A stretch of DNA of 64,000 nt from Streptomyces tanashiensis. Its GTDB lineage: Bacteria; Actinomycetota; Actinomycetes; Streptomycetales; Streptomycetaceae. The translations under genes were made by a program, and so were the position numbers. This document shows positions 7,447-14,578 of the stretch, one piece after another (the first letter of the stretch is position 1; the number at the start of each line of letters is the position of its first letter). The stretch is taken from contig NZ_BMRZ01000003.1 in assembly GCF_014648895.1 (NCBI RefSeq), forward strand, positions 682,001 through 746,000, given 5' to 3'. The notes below the pieces were generated by a model. That model was not told where the DNA came from and searched no databases. It was given only the letters and a program-made list of their open reading frames with translations.

Positions 7447-8556
7447 TCAGGCCTCCGCAGCGCCGTCGGCGTCCGGAGCGGTCGGATCCGGACGTTCGGG
7501 CAGCTCCGCGGCGAACGCCGCCGCGGCCTGGACGAGAGGAAGTGCGAGCAATGCCCCGGTTCCCTCACCCACATGGACGCCGTGGTCCAGCAGCGGGTTG
7601 AGCGCCATCCGGTCCAGTGCCTTCGCCTGCGCCGGCTCCCCGCTCACCTGACCCGCGAGCCACCAGTCCGGCGCCCGGAACGCCGCCCGCTGCGCCACGA
7701 GGGCACAGGCCGCGCCCACCACACCGTCCAGGATCACCGGCATCCGCCGCACCGAGGCCTGGAGCAGGAACCCGGTCATCGCCGCCAGGTCCGCCCCGCC
7801 GACCGCCGCGAGCAGCTCCAGCTGGTCGCCGAGCACCGGCCGGGCCCGCCGCAGCGCGTCCCGGATCGCCGCGCACTTGCGCATCCACGCCAGATCGTCG
7901 ATCCCGGCACCACCCCGGCCGGTCACCACCGAGGCGTCCGTCCCGCACAGCGCCGCGATCAGCGTGGACGCCGGGGTCGTCCCGCCGACGCTCAGGTCCC
8001 CGAGCACCACCAGATCGGTGCCCGAGTCCGCCTCCTCGTCGGCGATCGCGATGCCCAGACGGACCGCCGCCTCGGTCTCCTCGACCGTCAGCGCGTCCGC
8101 CACGTCGATCCGGCCGCTGCCGCGCCGCACCCGGTGGCGCACCACCTCGGCCGGCAGCAGCTCGGGTTCGCAGTCCAGACCGGCGTCCACGACCCGCACC
8201 GGCACGTCCATCGAGCGGGCCAGCACGGCCACCGGGCTCACCCCGTCGAGCACCGCGCGCACCAGCTCGTGCGCCGTGCCCGCCGCGCGGCCCGACACAT
8301 CGAGCGAGGCCACCCCGTGATCGCCCGCGAACAGCACGACCTTCGGCTGCTCGATCGCCCGCACCTTGACCGAGGCCTGGGCAGCGGACAGCCACTCGCC
8401 CAGCTCGTCCAGCCGGCCGAGCGCCCCCGGCGGCACGGTCAGCCGCTCCCGGCGCTCCTCGGCGTCACGCCGTATCCCGCCGTCGGGGCGCTCGATCAGA
8501 TCGGAGAAGTCGTCCAGGTTCACGGGTTCCGCCTTGTGGAGATCAGCGAGGTCCAT
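7447..8556 (-). CDS. cobT: Nicotinate-nucleotide--dimethylbenzimidazole phosphoribosyltransferase CobT
   Basis: 369 residues from ATG 8556; an in-frame GTG at 8568 is the alternative, but its would-be ribosome site (GTAGG) touches it. CobT activates the lower ligand of cobalamin by swapping it onto nicotinate mononucleotide. Visible family segments are GALGRLDELGEWLS, VVLFAGDHGVA, LGDLSVGGTTPASTLIAAL and LDGVVGAACAL, and a C-terminal HVGEGTGALLALPLV carrying the conserved glutamate of the active site. The gene follows cobU by 13 bases, so the two are one transcript. A Thr/Ala/Asp-rich tail of about 20 residues extends beyond the usual end. Confidence 0.95.
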   Translation of the reverse strand: MDLADLHKAEPVNLDDFSDLIERPDGGIRRDAEERRERLTVPPGALGRLDELGEWLSAAQASVKVRAIEQPKVVLFAGDHGVASLDVSGRAAGTAHELVRAVLDGVSPVAVLARSMDVPVRVVDAGLDCEPELLPAEVVRHRVRRGSGRIDVADALTVEETEAAVRLGIAIADEEADSGTDLVVLGDLSVGGTTPASTLIAALCGTDASVVTGRGGAGIDDLAWMRKCAAIRDALRRARPVLGDQLELLAAVGGADLAAMTGFLLQASVRRMPVILDGVVGAACALVAQRAAFRAPDWWLAGQVSGEPAQAKALDRMALNPLLDHGVHVGEGTGALLALPLVQAAAAFAAELPERPDPTAPDADGAAEA

Positions 8557-8569
8557 CGGTGTTCGCACC

Positions 8570-9772
8570 CTACCCGCGCAGCACCAGAGCCTGACCGGCG
8601 ACCACGAGGAGGACCTCCTCGCACTCGTCGGCGAACGCCGCGTTCAGCCGGCCCAGCTCGTCCCGGAAGCGCCGCCCCGCCGCCGTGGCCGGCACCACCC
8701 CCGAGCCGACCTCGTTCGTCACCGCCACGACCGTGCGCCCGGTCGCCCGCACCGCCGCCACCAGCTCCGCCGTCCGCTCCCGCAGCGCCGCCTGCCCGCC
8801 GTCCGCCCACGTCGCGTCGTCCCAGGCACCCACCCGGTCCATGGCGTCCGTCAGCCACAGCGACAGACAGTCGATGAGCAGCGCCGGCCCCTCCTCCGCG
8901 AGCAGCGGTACGAGCTCGCACGTCTCGGCCGTACGCCACGAACCCGGCCTCCGCTCCCGGTGCAGCCCCACCCGCTCGGCCCACTCCGGGTCACCCTCCC
9001 TGGTCCCGCCCGTCGCCACGTACAGCACCTCCGGGAAGGTCTCCAGACGCCGCTCGGCCTCCACCGACTTCCCCGACCGGGCCCCGCCGGTCACCAGCGT
9101 CCGCCGGGGCACGTCCGGCACCTCGTGGTAGTCGCCGATGTACAGCGTCGTCCCGTCCGGCACCGCCCGCGCACCCGCCGCCGCGAGCCGCCGGTCCAGC
9201 TCGGCACCCGTCGGCACGTCGTGGTCCAGGTGCACCGCGATCACCTCGGTGGCCGGACCCACGGCCCCCGTCGCCCGCAGCCGGGCCAGCCCGTCCGGCC
9301 GCCCCGTGACATCGGCGACGACCATGTCGTACGGCGCCAGGTGATCGTCCGCGATCCCGGCCGGCGCGCCCCCCGGCGGCAGATAGAGCAGCCGCTCGCC
9401 CTCGGCCGAGGTCACCTCGTACCCGGTCCCGGGGGAGTCCATCGGCACCGCCCGCACCCGGTGCCCGCTGATCAGCGTCAACTCCCGTCCGTCCGGCACC
9501 CGCCCGGCGGTGGGAAGCCCGGCGGGCACCTCGACGGCGGGCCCGTCGTGCGGGTGCGTCAACAGCACCTGCCGCACACCCACCAGCGAATGCCCCGACC
9601 GGGCCGCCGCCAGGGCGGCCCCCGGGGTCAGATCGAGCAGCAGCGCCCCGTCCACGAGCAGCGCGGTCGCGGCCCGCGCCCGGGTCCCGCGGGAGAGCGC
9701 GCACACGGCGCAGGGGCAGTCGGGCCGGGGAAGTCCGAGGGGCGCGCCGGTGCCGAGCAGAGTCAGTTCCAC
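8570..9772 (-). CDS. cobU: CobU (cobinamide kinase/guanylyltransferase) fused to an N-terminal metallo-beta-lactamase-like domain
   Basis: 400 residues from GTG 9772, with GGGAGG eight bases upstream. Residues 1-215 are a metallo-beta-lactamase-fold module of the PhnP type: TLLGTGAPLG, Cys at 19, 21 and 24, then LTHPHDGPAVE, where the canonical HxHxDH has lost its final Asp-His. Residues 223-400 are CobU: P-loop GGARSGKS at 229-236, GLHRERRPGSWRTAE with the GMP-accepting His, LLIDCLSLWLTD and VTNEVGSGVVP. CobU phosphorylates adenosylcobinamide and adds GMP, feeding CobS. The role of the front domain is unknown. cobT follows after 13 bases. Confidence 0.92.
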   Translation of the reverse strand: MELTLLGTGAPLGLPRPDCPCAVCALSRGTRARAATALLVDGALLLDLTPGAALAAARSGHSLVGVRQVLLTHPHDGPAVEVPAGLPTAGRVPDGRELTLISGHRVRAVPMDSPGTGYEVTSAEGERLLYLPPGGAPAGIADDHLAPYDMVVADVTGRPDGLARLRATGAVGPATEVIAVHLDHDVPTGAELDRRLAAAGARAVPDGTTLYIGDYHEVPDVPRRTLVTGGARSGKSVEAERRLETFPEVLYVATGGTREGDPEWAERVGLHRERRPGSWRTAETCELVPLLAEEGPALLIDCLSLWLTDAMDRVGAWDDATWADGGQAALRERTAELVAAVRATGRTVVAVTNEVGSGVVPATAAGRRFRDELGRLNAAFADECEEVLLVVAGQALVLRG

Positions 9773-9863
9773 CCTCAGATCCTCCCGCGCCACCGCGAGG
9801 CGTGCGCGCCCGGCTACGCTGCGGGCAGGAAACCGATCATCCGGTGAGCGCCAGGAGGCTTGC

Positions 9864-10070
9864 ATGGCATGGACGTGGCGGTTCGAGAGGTCCGACGGCA
9901 CGGAGGTCGAGCCGGTGGTGACCCCCGAGGAGTTCACCACCCAGGGGGACGCGGAGAGCTGGATCGGCGAACACTGGCGTGACCTCCTGGGCGGAGGGGC
10001 GGCCCAGGTGACCCTGTCGGAGGACGGCAACAAGATCTACGGCCCGATGCCGCTGGACGCGGAGGGCTAG
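9864..10070 (+). CDS. Small conserved hypothetical protein, 68 residues
   Basis: ATG 9864 has a full AGGAGG at 9853-9858, so translation is well supported although the protein is only 68 residues. It starts MAWTWRFERSDGTEV and is acidic and soluble, with no signal peptide, cysteine or membrane helix. The sequence VTPEEFTTQGDAESWIGEHW suggests a compact alpha/beta fold. I recognise it only as a type of small protein common in Streptomyces; function unknown. It is divergent from cobU, with 91 bp between the starts. It is followed directly by the palindromic repeat at 10081. Confidence 0.8.
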   Translation: MAWTWRFERSDGTEVEPVVTPEEFTTQGDAESWIGEHWRDLLGGGAAQVTLSEDGNKIYGPMPLDAEG

Positions 10071-10080
10071 AGCGCCCGGC

Positions 10081-10327
10081 CCGTTGTGGGCGGCGCCCCG
10101 CCGTTGTGGGCAATCGTTCCGCTGGGGCGGAACGGGTGGGCACAACGGACGGCGCCCCTGCCGGCGCCCGAGGCTCCCGCGCCCTGACCCGCACCCCTGG
10201 TGCAGTGCACTGGTGGTGCGGGTACAGGCGCGGAACGCGGAGGCGCGGCCAAGCGCGCCGTCCCGTGTGCCCACCCGTCCCGCCCTGCGGGACGATTGCC
10301 CACACGGGCGGGCCCCGGCCCACACGG
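10081..10327. repeat. About 250-bp imperfect palindrome, copy A of a dispersed family
   Basis: This fills the gap between the convergent 68-residue gene and the HtrA-like gene. The left block (10101-10148) reads CCGTTGTGGGCAATCGTTCC, a short loop, GCGGAACGGGTGGGCACAA, CGG. The right block (10262-10308) is its inverted counterpart, ending CGATTGCCCACACGGG. Between them lies a central dyad around CCTGGTGCAGTGCACTGG (10196-10213). Each arm is itself a small hairpin (TTCCGC/GCGGAA on the left). Outer TTGTGGGC / GCCCACAC words at 10083 and 10317 extend the symmetry. Related copies lie at 24704 and 53500, with a remnant at 14401. No ORF or transposase. Confidence 0.85.
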
Positions 10328-10344
10328 GAGGGCGGGCACGTGGG

Positions 10345-11415
10345 CTAGATCTCGCCCAGCGTGACCGTCGTCGACTTCGTCGCACCGCCCCGGACATACC
10401 CCACCGTCACCTCGTCCCCCGGCCTCATCGACGCCAGCGCCTCCGAGAGCGAGGTGATCGTCGTGATGTCGGTGCCGCCGAGGCGTGTGATCACGTCGCC
10501 CGGCTTCAGGCCCGCCTTCCCGGCCGCCCCGTCCGCCGGGGCCTCGACCACCGCGACGCCCGCCGGCTCGTAGGCGTCGTTCAGGACCGTACGGCCGGTG
10601 ATGCCGAGGGCCGCCCGGCCCGAGTCCGTCACCTTGCCGTTCCTGATGATCTGGTCCGCGACCGTCCGCACCATCGACGCGGGGATGGCGAAGCCGATGC
10701 CGGCCGCCGAGCCGCCGCCCAGCTCGGGGTCGGTCGCGGCGAGCGTCGGGATGCCGATGACCTCGCTGTCGAGGTTCACCAGGGCGCCCCCGCTGTTGCC
10801 GGGGTTGATCGCGGCCGACGTCTGGACCATGTTCGCGATGGTCGCGCCCGTGCCGCCGCCGGTCTGCCCCTCGCTGACCGTCCGGCCGGTCGCCGAGACG
10901 ATGCCCTGGGTGACGCTGCCGGACAGGCCCAGGGGTGAGCCCATCGCGAGCACGATGTGCCCCATGTCGACGGTGGCGGAGTCGCCGAACCTCGCCGCCT
11001 TCAGTCCCTGCGGCACGCTGTCCAGCTTGAGCACCGCGAGGTCCTGCTCGGGGTACGAGGAGACGAGCCGGGCCGTCACGGGCTGTCCGCCGGTGGCGGC
11101 CGTGACCTTGAAGGACTTCTCCTGGCCGACCACGTGCGCGTTGGTGACGACGTGCCCCTTGCCGTCGTAGACGACTCCGGAGCCGAGGCTGTTCGCGGCC
11201 TCGATCTGCACGACCGAGGGAAGGACGTTCTTGATGACGGCCCGGTAGTCGTCCTCGAGGTCGTTGGCGGCGAGCGGCGCCGCGGCCTGGGTGGAGCGCT
11301 CAGGGCCGGACGCGTCCCCGCCGGCGGAACAGCCGCCGGTCACCGCGATCAGCGCGACCGCGCAGGCCCCGGCGGCCGACGGAAGGAGCATGCGGCGGGC
11401 ACGGGATACGTCCAT
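10345..11415 (-). CDS. HtrA/DegP-type serine protease lipoprotein with PDZ domain
   Basis: 356 residues. N-terminus with lipobox TGGC (Cys29), so it is probably anchored to the outer face of the membrane. Trypsin-like domain about 55-255 with a complete triad: His94 in TNAHVVG, Asp125 in QDLAVLKL and Ser208 in NPGNSGGAL. A PDZ domain covers about 265-350 (LGITGRTVL ... GLKPGDVITRLGG ... MRPGDEVTVGYVRGG). Role: quality control or regulated proteolysis of exported proteins. The neighbouring methyltransferase is on the same strand, but its stop lies 82 bases upstream of this start. Its 3' end abuts palindromic repeat copy A, which may serve as the terminator. Confidence 0.92.
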   Translation of the reverse strand: MDVSRARRMLLPSAAGACAVALIAVTGGCSAGGDASGPERSTQAAAPLAANDLEDDYRAVIKNVLPSVVQIEAANSLGSGVVYDGKGHVVTNAHVVGQEKSFKVTAATGGQPVTARLVSSYPEQDLAVLKLDSVPQGLKAARFGDSATVDMGHIVLAMGSPLGLSGSVTQGIVSATGRTVSEGQTGGGTGATIANMVQTSAAINPGNSGGALVNLDSEVIGIPTLAATDPELGGGSAAGIGFAIPASMVRTVADQIIRNGKVTDSGRAALGITGRTVLNDAYEPAGVAVVEAPADGAAGKAGLKPGDVITRLGGTDITTITSLSEALASMRPGDEVTVGYVRGGATKSTTVTLGEI

Positions 11416-11497
11416 GTCCGGAGTATCCGATTCCGTGCCGTCCCCGGCCCGGCGAGCGCACCCGATCAGGGGTGCGCGACCGCCGGCCGCGCTCCCG

Positions 11498-12274
11498 TCA
11501 GCCCCGTACCCCGCAGAGGTGCAGCAGCGCCGCGATCCGGCGGTACGGCTCCGTGCGTCCGGCCCGGTCCTCGGCGGCGAGCAGCCGCTCCAGCTCCTCG
11601 GCCGCGGGCAGGCCCGCGTCGGCGGGCACGTCGTCCGTGAAGACCCGCACCCCGTACCAGGCGTGCAGCGGCGCCGCGATCCCCGCGAGCGTCGACGTGA
11701 GCGCGTCGAGCCGGTCGGCCCGCACCTTCACGCCGTTGTCGTCCGTGTAGACGTCGGAGTCGAAGGCGGCGAGCGCCCCCGACCAGTCCCCGGCGAGCCC
11801 CGGCCGCATGGACAGGGCCTCCGCGTTCCGTACCACCAGGGACAGCAGGCCGCCGGGGGCCAGCATCCGGGCCAGGCCCGCGAGCAGCGCGTCGGGCTCG
11901 TCCGCGTACATGAGCACGCCGTGACAGAGGACCACGTCGAAACTGCCGGGCAGGAAGTGCACCCCGGTCTCGCGCCCGTCGCCCTCGATCATCCGGACCC
12001 GCTCGCGGATCCCGGCGGGCTCCGTCGCCAGCGACTCACGGGCCGCCTTGAGGAGGTCCGGGTCGGCCTCCAGACCGGTCACGGTGTGCCCGGCCCGCGC
12101 GAGGCGCAGGGCCTGGGTGCCCTGTCCCATGCCCGCGTCGAGGATCCGCAGCCGCTGCCCCACCGGGTAGCGGCTGGTTATCTGCTCGTCGAGCTGACGG
12201 GCGACGATCTCCTGCCGGATGGTGTCGCGGAGCCCGCCGGGACCGGCGGGCCAGTGCGCGACGACGGGCAGCAC
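11498..12274 (-). CDS. SAM-dependent methyltransferase (class I)
   Basis: 258 residues from GTG 12274. A Rossmann methyltransferase domain is evident: LRILDAGMGQGTQALRLAR (motif I), VTGLEADPDLL (acidic motif II end), FDVVLCHGVLMY and LLSLVVRN. The fold resembles the CmoM/UbiE-like group; the substrate cannot be told. The start is uncertain. The reading frame continues upstream to CTG 12343, which overlaps the stop of the DUF3043 gene as CTGA and has GGAGAG ahead of it. That would add 23 residues beginning LSADSSEFDGRAFGG. Either way, it follows the DUF3043 gene on the same transcript. Confidence 0.85.
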   Translation of the reverse strand: MLPVVAHWPAGPGGLRDTIRQEIVARQLDEQITSRYPVGQRLRILDAGMGQGTQALRLARAGHTVTGLEADPDLLKAARESLATEPAGIRERVRMIEGDGRETGVHFLPGSFDVVLCHGVLMYADEPDALLAGLARMLAPGGLLSLVVRNAEALSMRPGLAGDWSGALAAFDSDVYTDDNGVKVRADRLDALTSTLAGIAAPLHAWYGVRVFTDDVPADAGLPAAEELERLLAAEDRAGRTEPYRRIAALLHLCGVRG

Positions 12275-12339
12275 CGGGCCGCCCGACTCCGACGTGGCCC
12301 CGCCGAAGGCGCGCCCGTCGAACTCCGAGCTGTCGGCGC

Positions 12340-12945
12340 TCAGGGCCGCTCTCCGCGCTTGACCTGCGGCTTCGGGAGACGCAGCCGGCGCATCTGGAGC
12401 GTGCGCATCAGGCCGTAGGCGATGGCGCCGCGCTTCGGCTCGTTCGGGAAGCGCTCGTTCAGCTGCTTCCGCAGGCGGATCCAGATGCCGATCGAGTCGA
12501 TGACGATCAGGATGATCACGCCGAGCCAGAGCAGCAGCGAGATGTTCTGCAGACCCCGGTTGGCGTTGCCGAACAGCGACAGCACGAGGATCACCACGGC
12601 CATCGGCAGGAAGAACTCGGCGATCGCGAACCGCGAGTCGACGAAGTCGCGCACGAAGCGGCGGACCGGACCCTTGTCGCGGGCGGGCAGGTAGCGCTCG
12701 TCGCCGTTGGCCAGCGCCTCGCGCTGGCGGGCCAGGTCCGAGCGGCGTGCCTCGCGCTGGCGCTTGGCGGCCTCCTTGCGGTCGGTCGGCACCGACGCGG
12801 CGCGCCGGCGCTGGGTCTGCGCCTCGCTCCGCTTCGGAGTCGGGCGGCCCTTGGGGGCCTCGGGGTCGCGGGGCTGCTTGGTGGAGAGGTCCGCCGTCAC
12901 CTTGTCGGTGGGGGCCTTCTCGTCCTTCGAACGGCTACGGAACAC
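12340..12945 (-). CDS. DUF3043 membrane protein
   Basis: 201 residues from GTG 12945 (VFRSRSKDEKAP); an in-frame TTG nine bases earlier is the alternative. The N-terminal 100 residues are highly charged (Lys/Arg/Glu with many Pro) and probably cytoplasmic. Two adjacent helices follow: AEFFLPMAVVILVLSLF and ISLLLWLGVIILIVIDSIG. A basic tail, RGAIAYGLMRTLQMRRLRLP, ends the protein. This arrangement is typical of the actinobacterial DUF3043 family, whose role is unknown. It lies upstream of the methyltransferase with overlapping or adjacent coding sequence, suggesting one operon, and is divergent from pspA across 270 bp. Confidence 0.85.
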   Translation of the reverse strand: MFRSRSKDEKAPTDKVTADLSTKQPRDPEAPKGRPTPKRSEAQTQRRRAASVPTDRKEAAKRQREARRSDLARQREALANGDERYLPARDKGPVRRFVRDFVDSRFAIAEFFLPMAVVILVLSLFGNANRGLQNISLLLWLGVIILIVIDSIGIWIRLRKQLNERFPNEPKRGAIAYGLMRTLQMRRLRLPKPQVKRGERP

Positions 12946-13216
12946 AAAACCCAAGGGTACGGGGTGGTGGGCATGAACCCCATGCCGGGCGGGAACGATC
13001 CGCTAACGGACTGCGTCTTCGGGCGTACGTACGGAGGACGGGCAGGGTCTCCCCGAGATCCATCTACTCCCTGCGCGGGAGGGAACACCGCGCGCAGTCG
13101 TCCTTGGGGAGGAGCGCATCCCGCTCCGAACAGTGCGGTAATGGAGACAGGGCCCGTACTGTGGATCCTGTTGAAGAGCTGGAGCCGAGTCCGTCAGAAG
13201 GGGGCGCGCGAAGCCC

Positions 13217-14014
13217 ATGAGCGGTGTCATGAAGCGTATGGGGATGATCTTCCGCGCGAAGGCGAACAAGGCCCTTGACCGGGCCGAGGATCCGCGCGAG
13301 ACGCTCGATTACTCCTACCAGAAGCAGCTGGAGCTGCTGCAGAAGGTGCGCCGGGGTGTCGCCGACGTCGCCACCTCCCGCAAGCGGCTCGAACTCCAGC
13401 TGAACCAGCTGCAGGGCCAGTCCGCCAAGCTGGAGGACCAGGGCCGCAAGGCGCTGGCGCTCGGCCGCGAGGACCTGGCGCGCGAGGCGCTGTCCCGGCG
13501 GGCCGCGCTCCAGCAGCAGGTCAGCGACCTGGAGGTGCAGCACCAGACGCTGCAGGGCGAGGAGGAGAAGCTCACCCTCGCCGCCCAGCGTCTCCAGGCC
13601 AAGGTGGACGCCTTCCGCACCAAGAAGGAGACCATCAAGGCCACGTACACGGCGGCCCAGGCGCAGACCCGCATCGCCGAGTCCTTCTCCGGCATCTCGG
13701 AGGAGATGAGCGACGTCGGTCTGGCGATCCAGCGGGCCGAGGACAAGACCGCCCAGCTCCAGGCGCGCGCGGGCGCGATCGACGAGCTGCTCGCCTCGGG
13801 CGCCCTGGACGACCAGTCCGGGCTCGCGAAGGACGACATCCAGGCGGAGCTGGACCGGCTCTCCGGCGGCACGGACGTCGAGCTGGAGCTCCAGCGGATG
13901 AAGGCGGAGCTGGCCGGGGGCCCCTCGGCGCAGCAGCAGGCCATCGAGGGCGGTGGCGCGGCCGCGCCGCAGGACCGCACCCAGCAGCAGTCCCACCCGC
14001 GCTTCGAGAAGTAG
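13217..14014 (+). CDS. pspA: Phage shock protein A (PspA/IM30 family)
   Basis: 265 residues, preceded by AAGGGGG. It starts MSGVMKRMGMIFRAKANKALDRAEDP, the amphipathic membrane-binding helix plus the conserved AEDP turn of the PspA/Vipp1 family. Nearly the whole chain is coiled-coil (about 30-215). The C-terminus is Gln/Ala-rich and disordered. PspA assemblies bind and stabilise damaged cytoplasmic membrane and help keep the proton motive force under envelope stress; in Streptomyces PspA has been linked to stress tolerance. No pspBC partners are present. Instead, a PspAA protein and a two-component system follow, as in other actinobacteria. Confidence 0.93.
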   Translation: MSGVMKRMGMIFRAKANKALDRAEDPRETLDYSYQKQLELLQKVRRGVADVATSRKRLELQLNQLQGQSAKLEDQGRKALALGREDLAREALSRRAALQQQVSDLEVQHQTLQGEEEKLTLAAQRLQAKVDAFRTKKETIKATYTAAQAQTRIAESFSGISEEMSDVGLAIQRAEDKTAQLQARAGAIDELLASGALDDQSGLAKDDIQAELDRLSGGTDVELELQRMKAELAGGPSAQQQAIEGGGAAAPQDRTQQQSHPRFEK

Positions 14015-14050
14015 CCGGAAGAGTCGCAGCGGCGACAGACAGGACGCGTC

Positions 14051-14329
14051 ATGATCGTTCGGATCATGGGGGAGGGCCAGTGGAAGCTGGCCGACAGCCA
14101 CATCGTCGAGCTGAACAGGCTGGACGACGAGCTGCTCGAAGAGATGGAGTCGGGGGACGAGGAAGGGTTCCGGCGGACGCTCGGCGCCCTCCTCGACGCC
14201 GTCCGGCAGCTCGGCGAGCCGCTGCCCGACGAGGCCCTGGAGCCCTCGGAGCTGATCCTCCCGGCTCCGGACGCGGGCCTCGACGAGGTCCGGGAGATGC
14301 TCTCGGACGACGGCCTCATCCCGGGCTGA
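14051..14329 (+). CDS. PspA-associated protein PspAA
   Basis: 92 residues, 36 bases behind pspA, so surely co-transcribed. It starts MIVRIMGEGQWKLADSHIVELNRLDDEL and is acidic and soluble throughout. The length, the opening MIVRI..EGQ and the position directly after pspA match the PspAA domain family described for bacterial stress loci. Thought to be a small partner that modulates PspA; no catalytic residues are visible. Downstream lies a 250-bp non-coding stretch with an amplified palindromic remnant. Confidence 0.88.
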   Translation: MIVRIMGEGQWKLADSHIVELNRLDDELLEEMESGDEEGFRRTLGALLDAVRQLGEPLPDEALEPSELILPAPDAGLDEVREMLSDDGLIPG

Positions 14330-14400
14330 CGCACCGCACCGAGGATCCCGCCGCCCCCAGGGGCGACGGGATCCTCCGCGTCGCGCCGCCGCCACGCGCC

Positions 14401-14545
14401 CGTGCGGGCAATCGTCCCGCCCCTTGCGGAACGCCTGCCCACAACGCCCGCCCACAACGGCGGGACGCCTGCCCACAACGCCCGCCCACAACGGCGGGAC
14501 GCCTGCCCACAACGCCCGCCCACAACGGCGGGACGCGGGCCCACG
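14401..14545. repeat. Remnant of the TTGTGGGC palindrome family with three perfect 34-bp tandem units (copy D)
   Basis: This occupies the gap between pspAA and the sensor kinase gene. It begins CGGGCAATCGTCCCGC, as in the arm of copies A-C. It then carries three identical 34-bp units at 14433-14466, 14467-14500 and 14501-14534. Each unit has two GCCCACAAC words in the same orientation (GCCTGCCCACAACG, CCCGCCCACAACGG, CGGGAC). A further GGGCCCACGACG follows. The mirror half of the family palindrome is absent, so this is an expanded single arm. It ends only about 35 bases before the kinase start and must lie in its 5' region. Confidence 0.85.
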
Positions 14546-14578
14546 ACGCCCCCGCACCGCCCCGTACCGTTGTCTCCC

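Noticed and set aside
9773..9863. Cobalamin riboswitch ahead of cobU
   Set aside because: Only 91 bp between divergent starts, with no B12-box-like sequence; cobU has an ordinary ribosome site.
10071..10344. Small protein-coding genes inside palindromic repeat copy A (and equivalents at 24704 and 53500)
   Set aside because: Open frames exist in several phases on both strands because of the palindrome, but none is shared in phase among the copies or has a ribosome site.
14433..14534. Three 34-bp repeats as a CRISPR array
   Set aside because: The units are directly abutting without spacers, and no cas gene is in the window.
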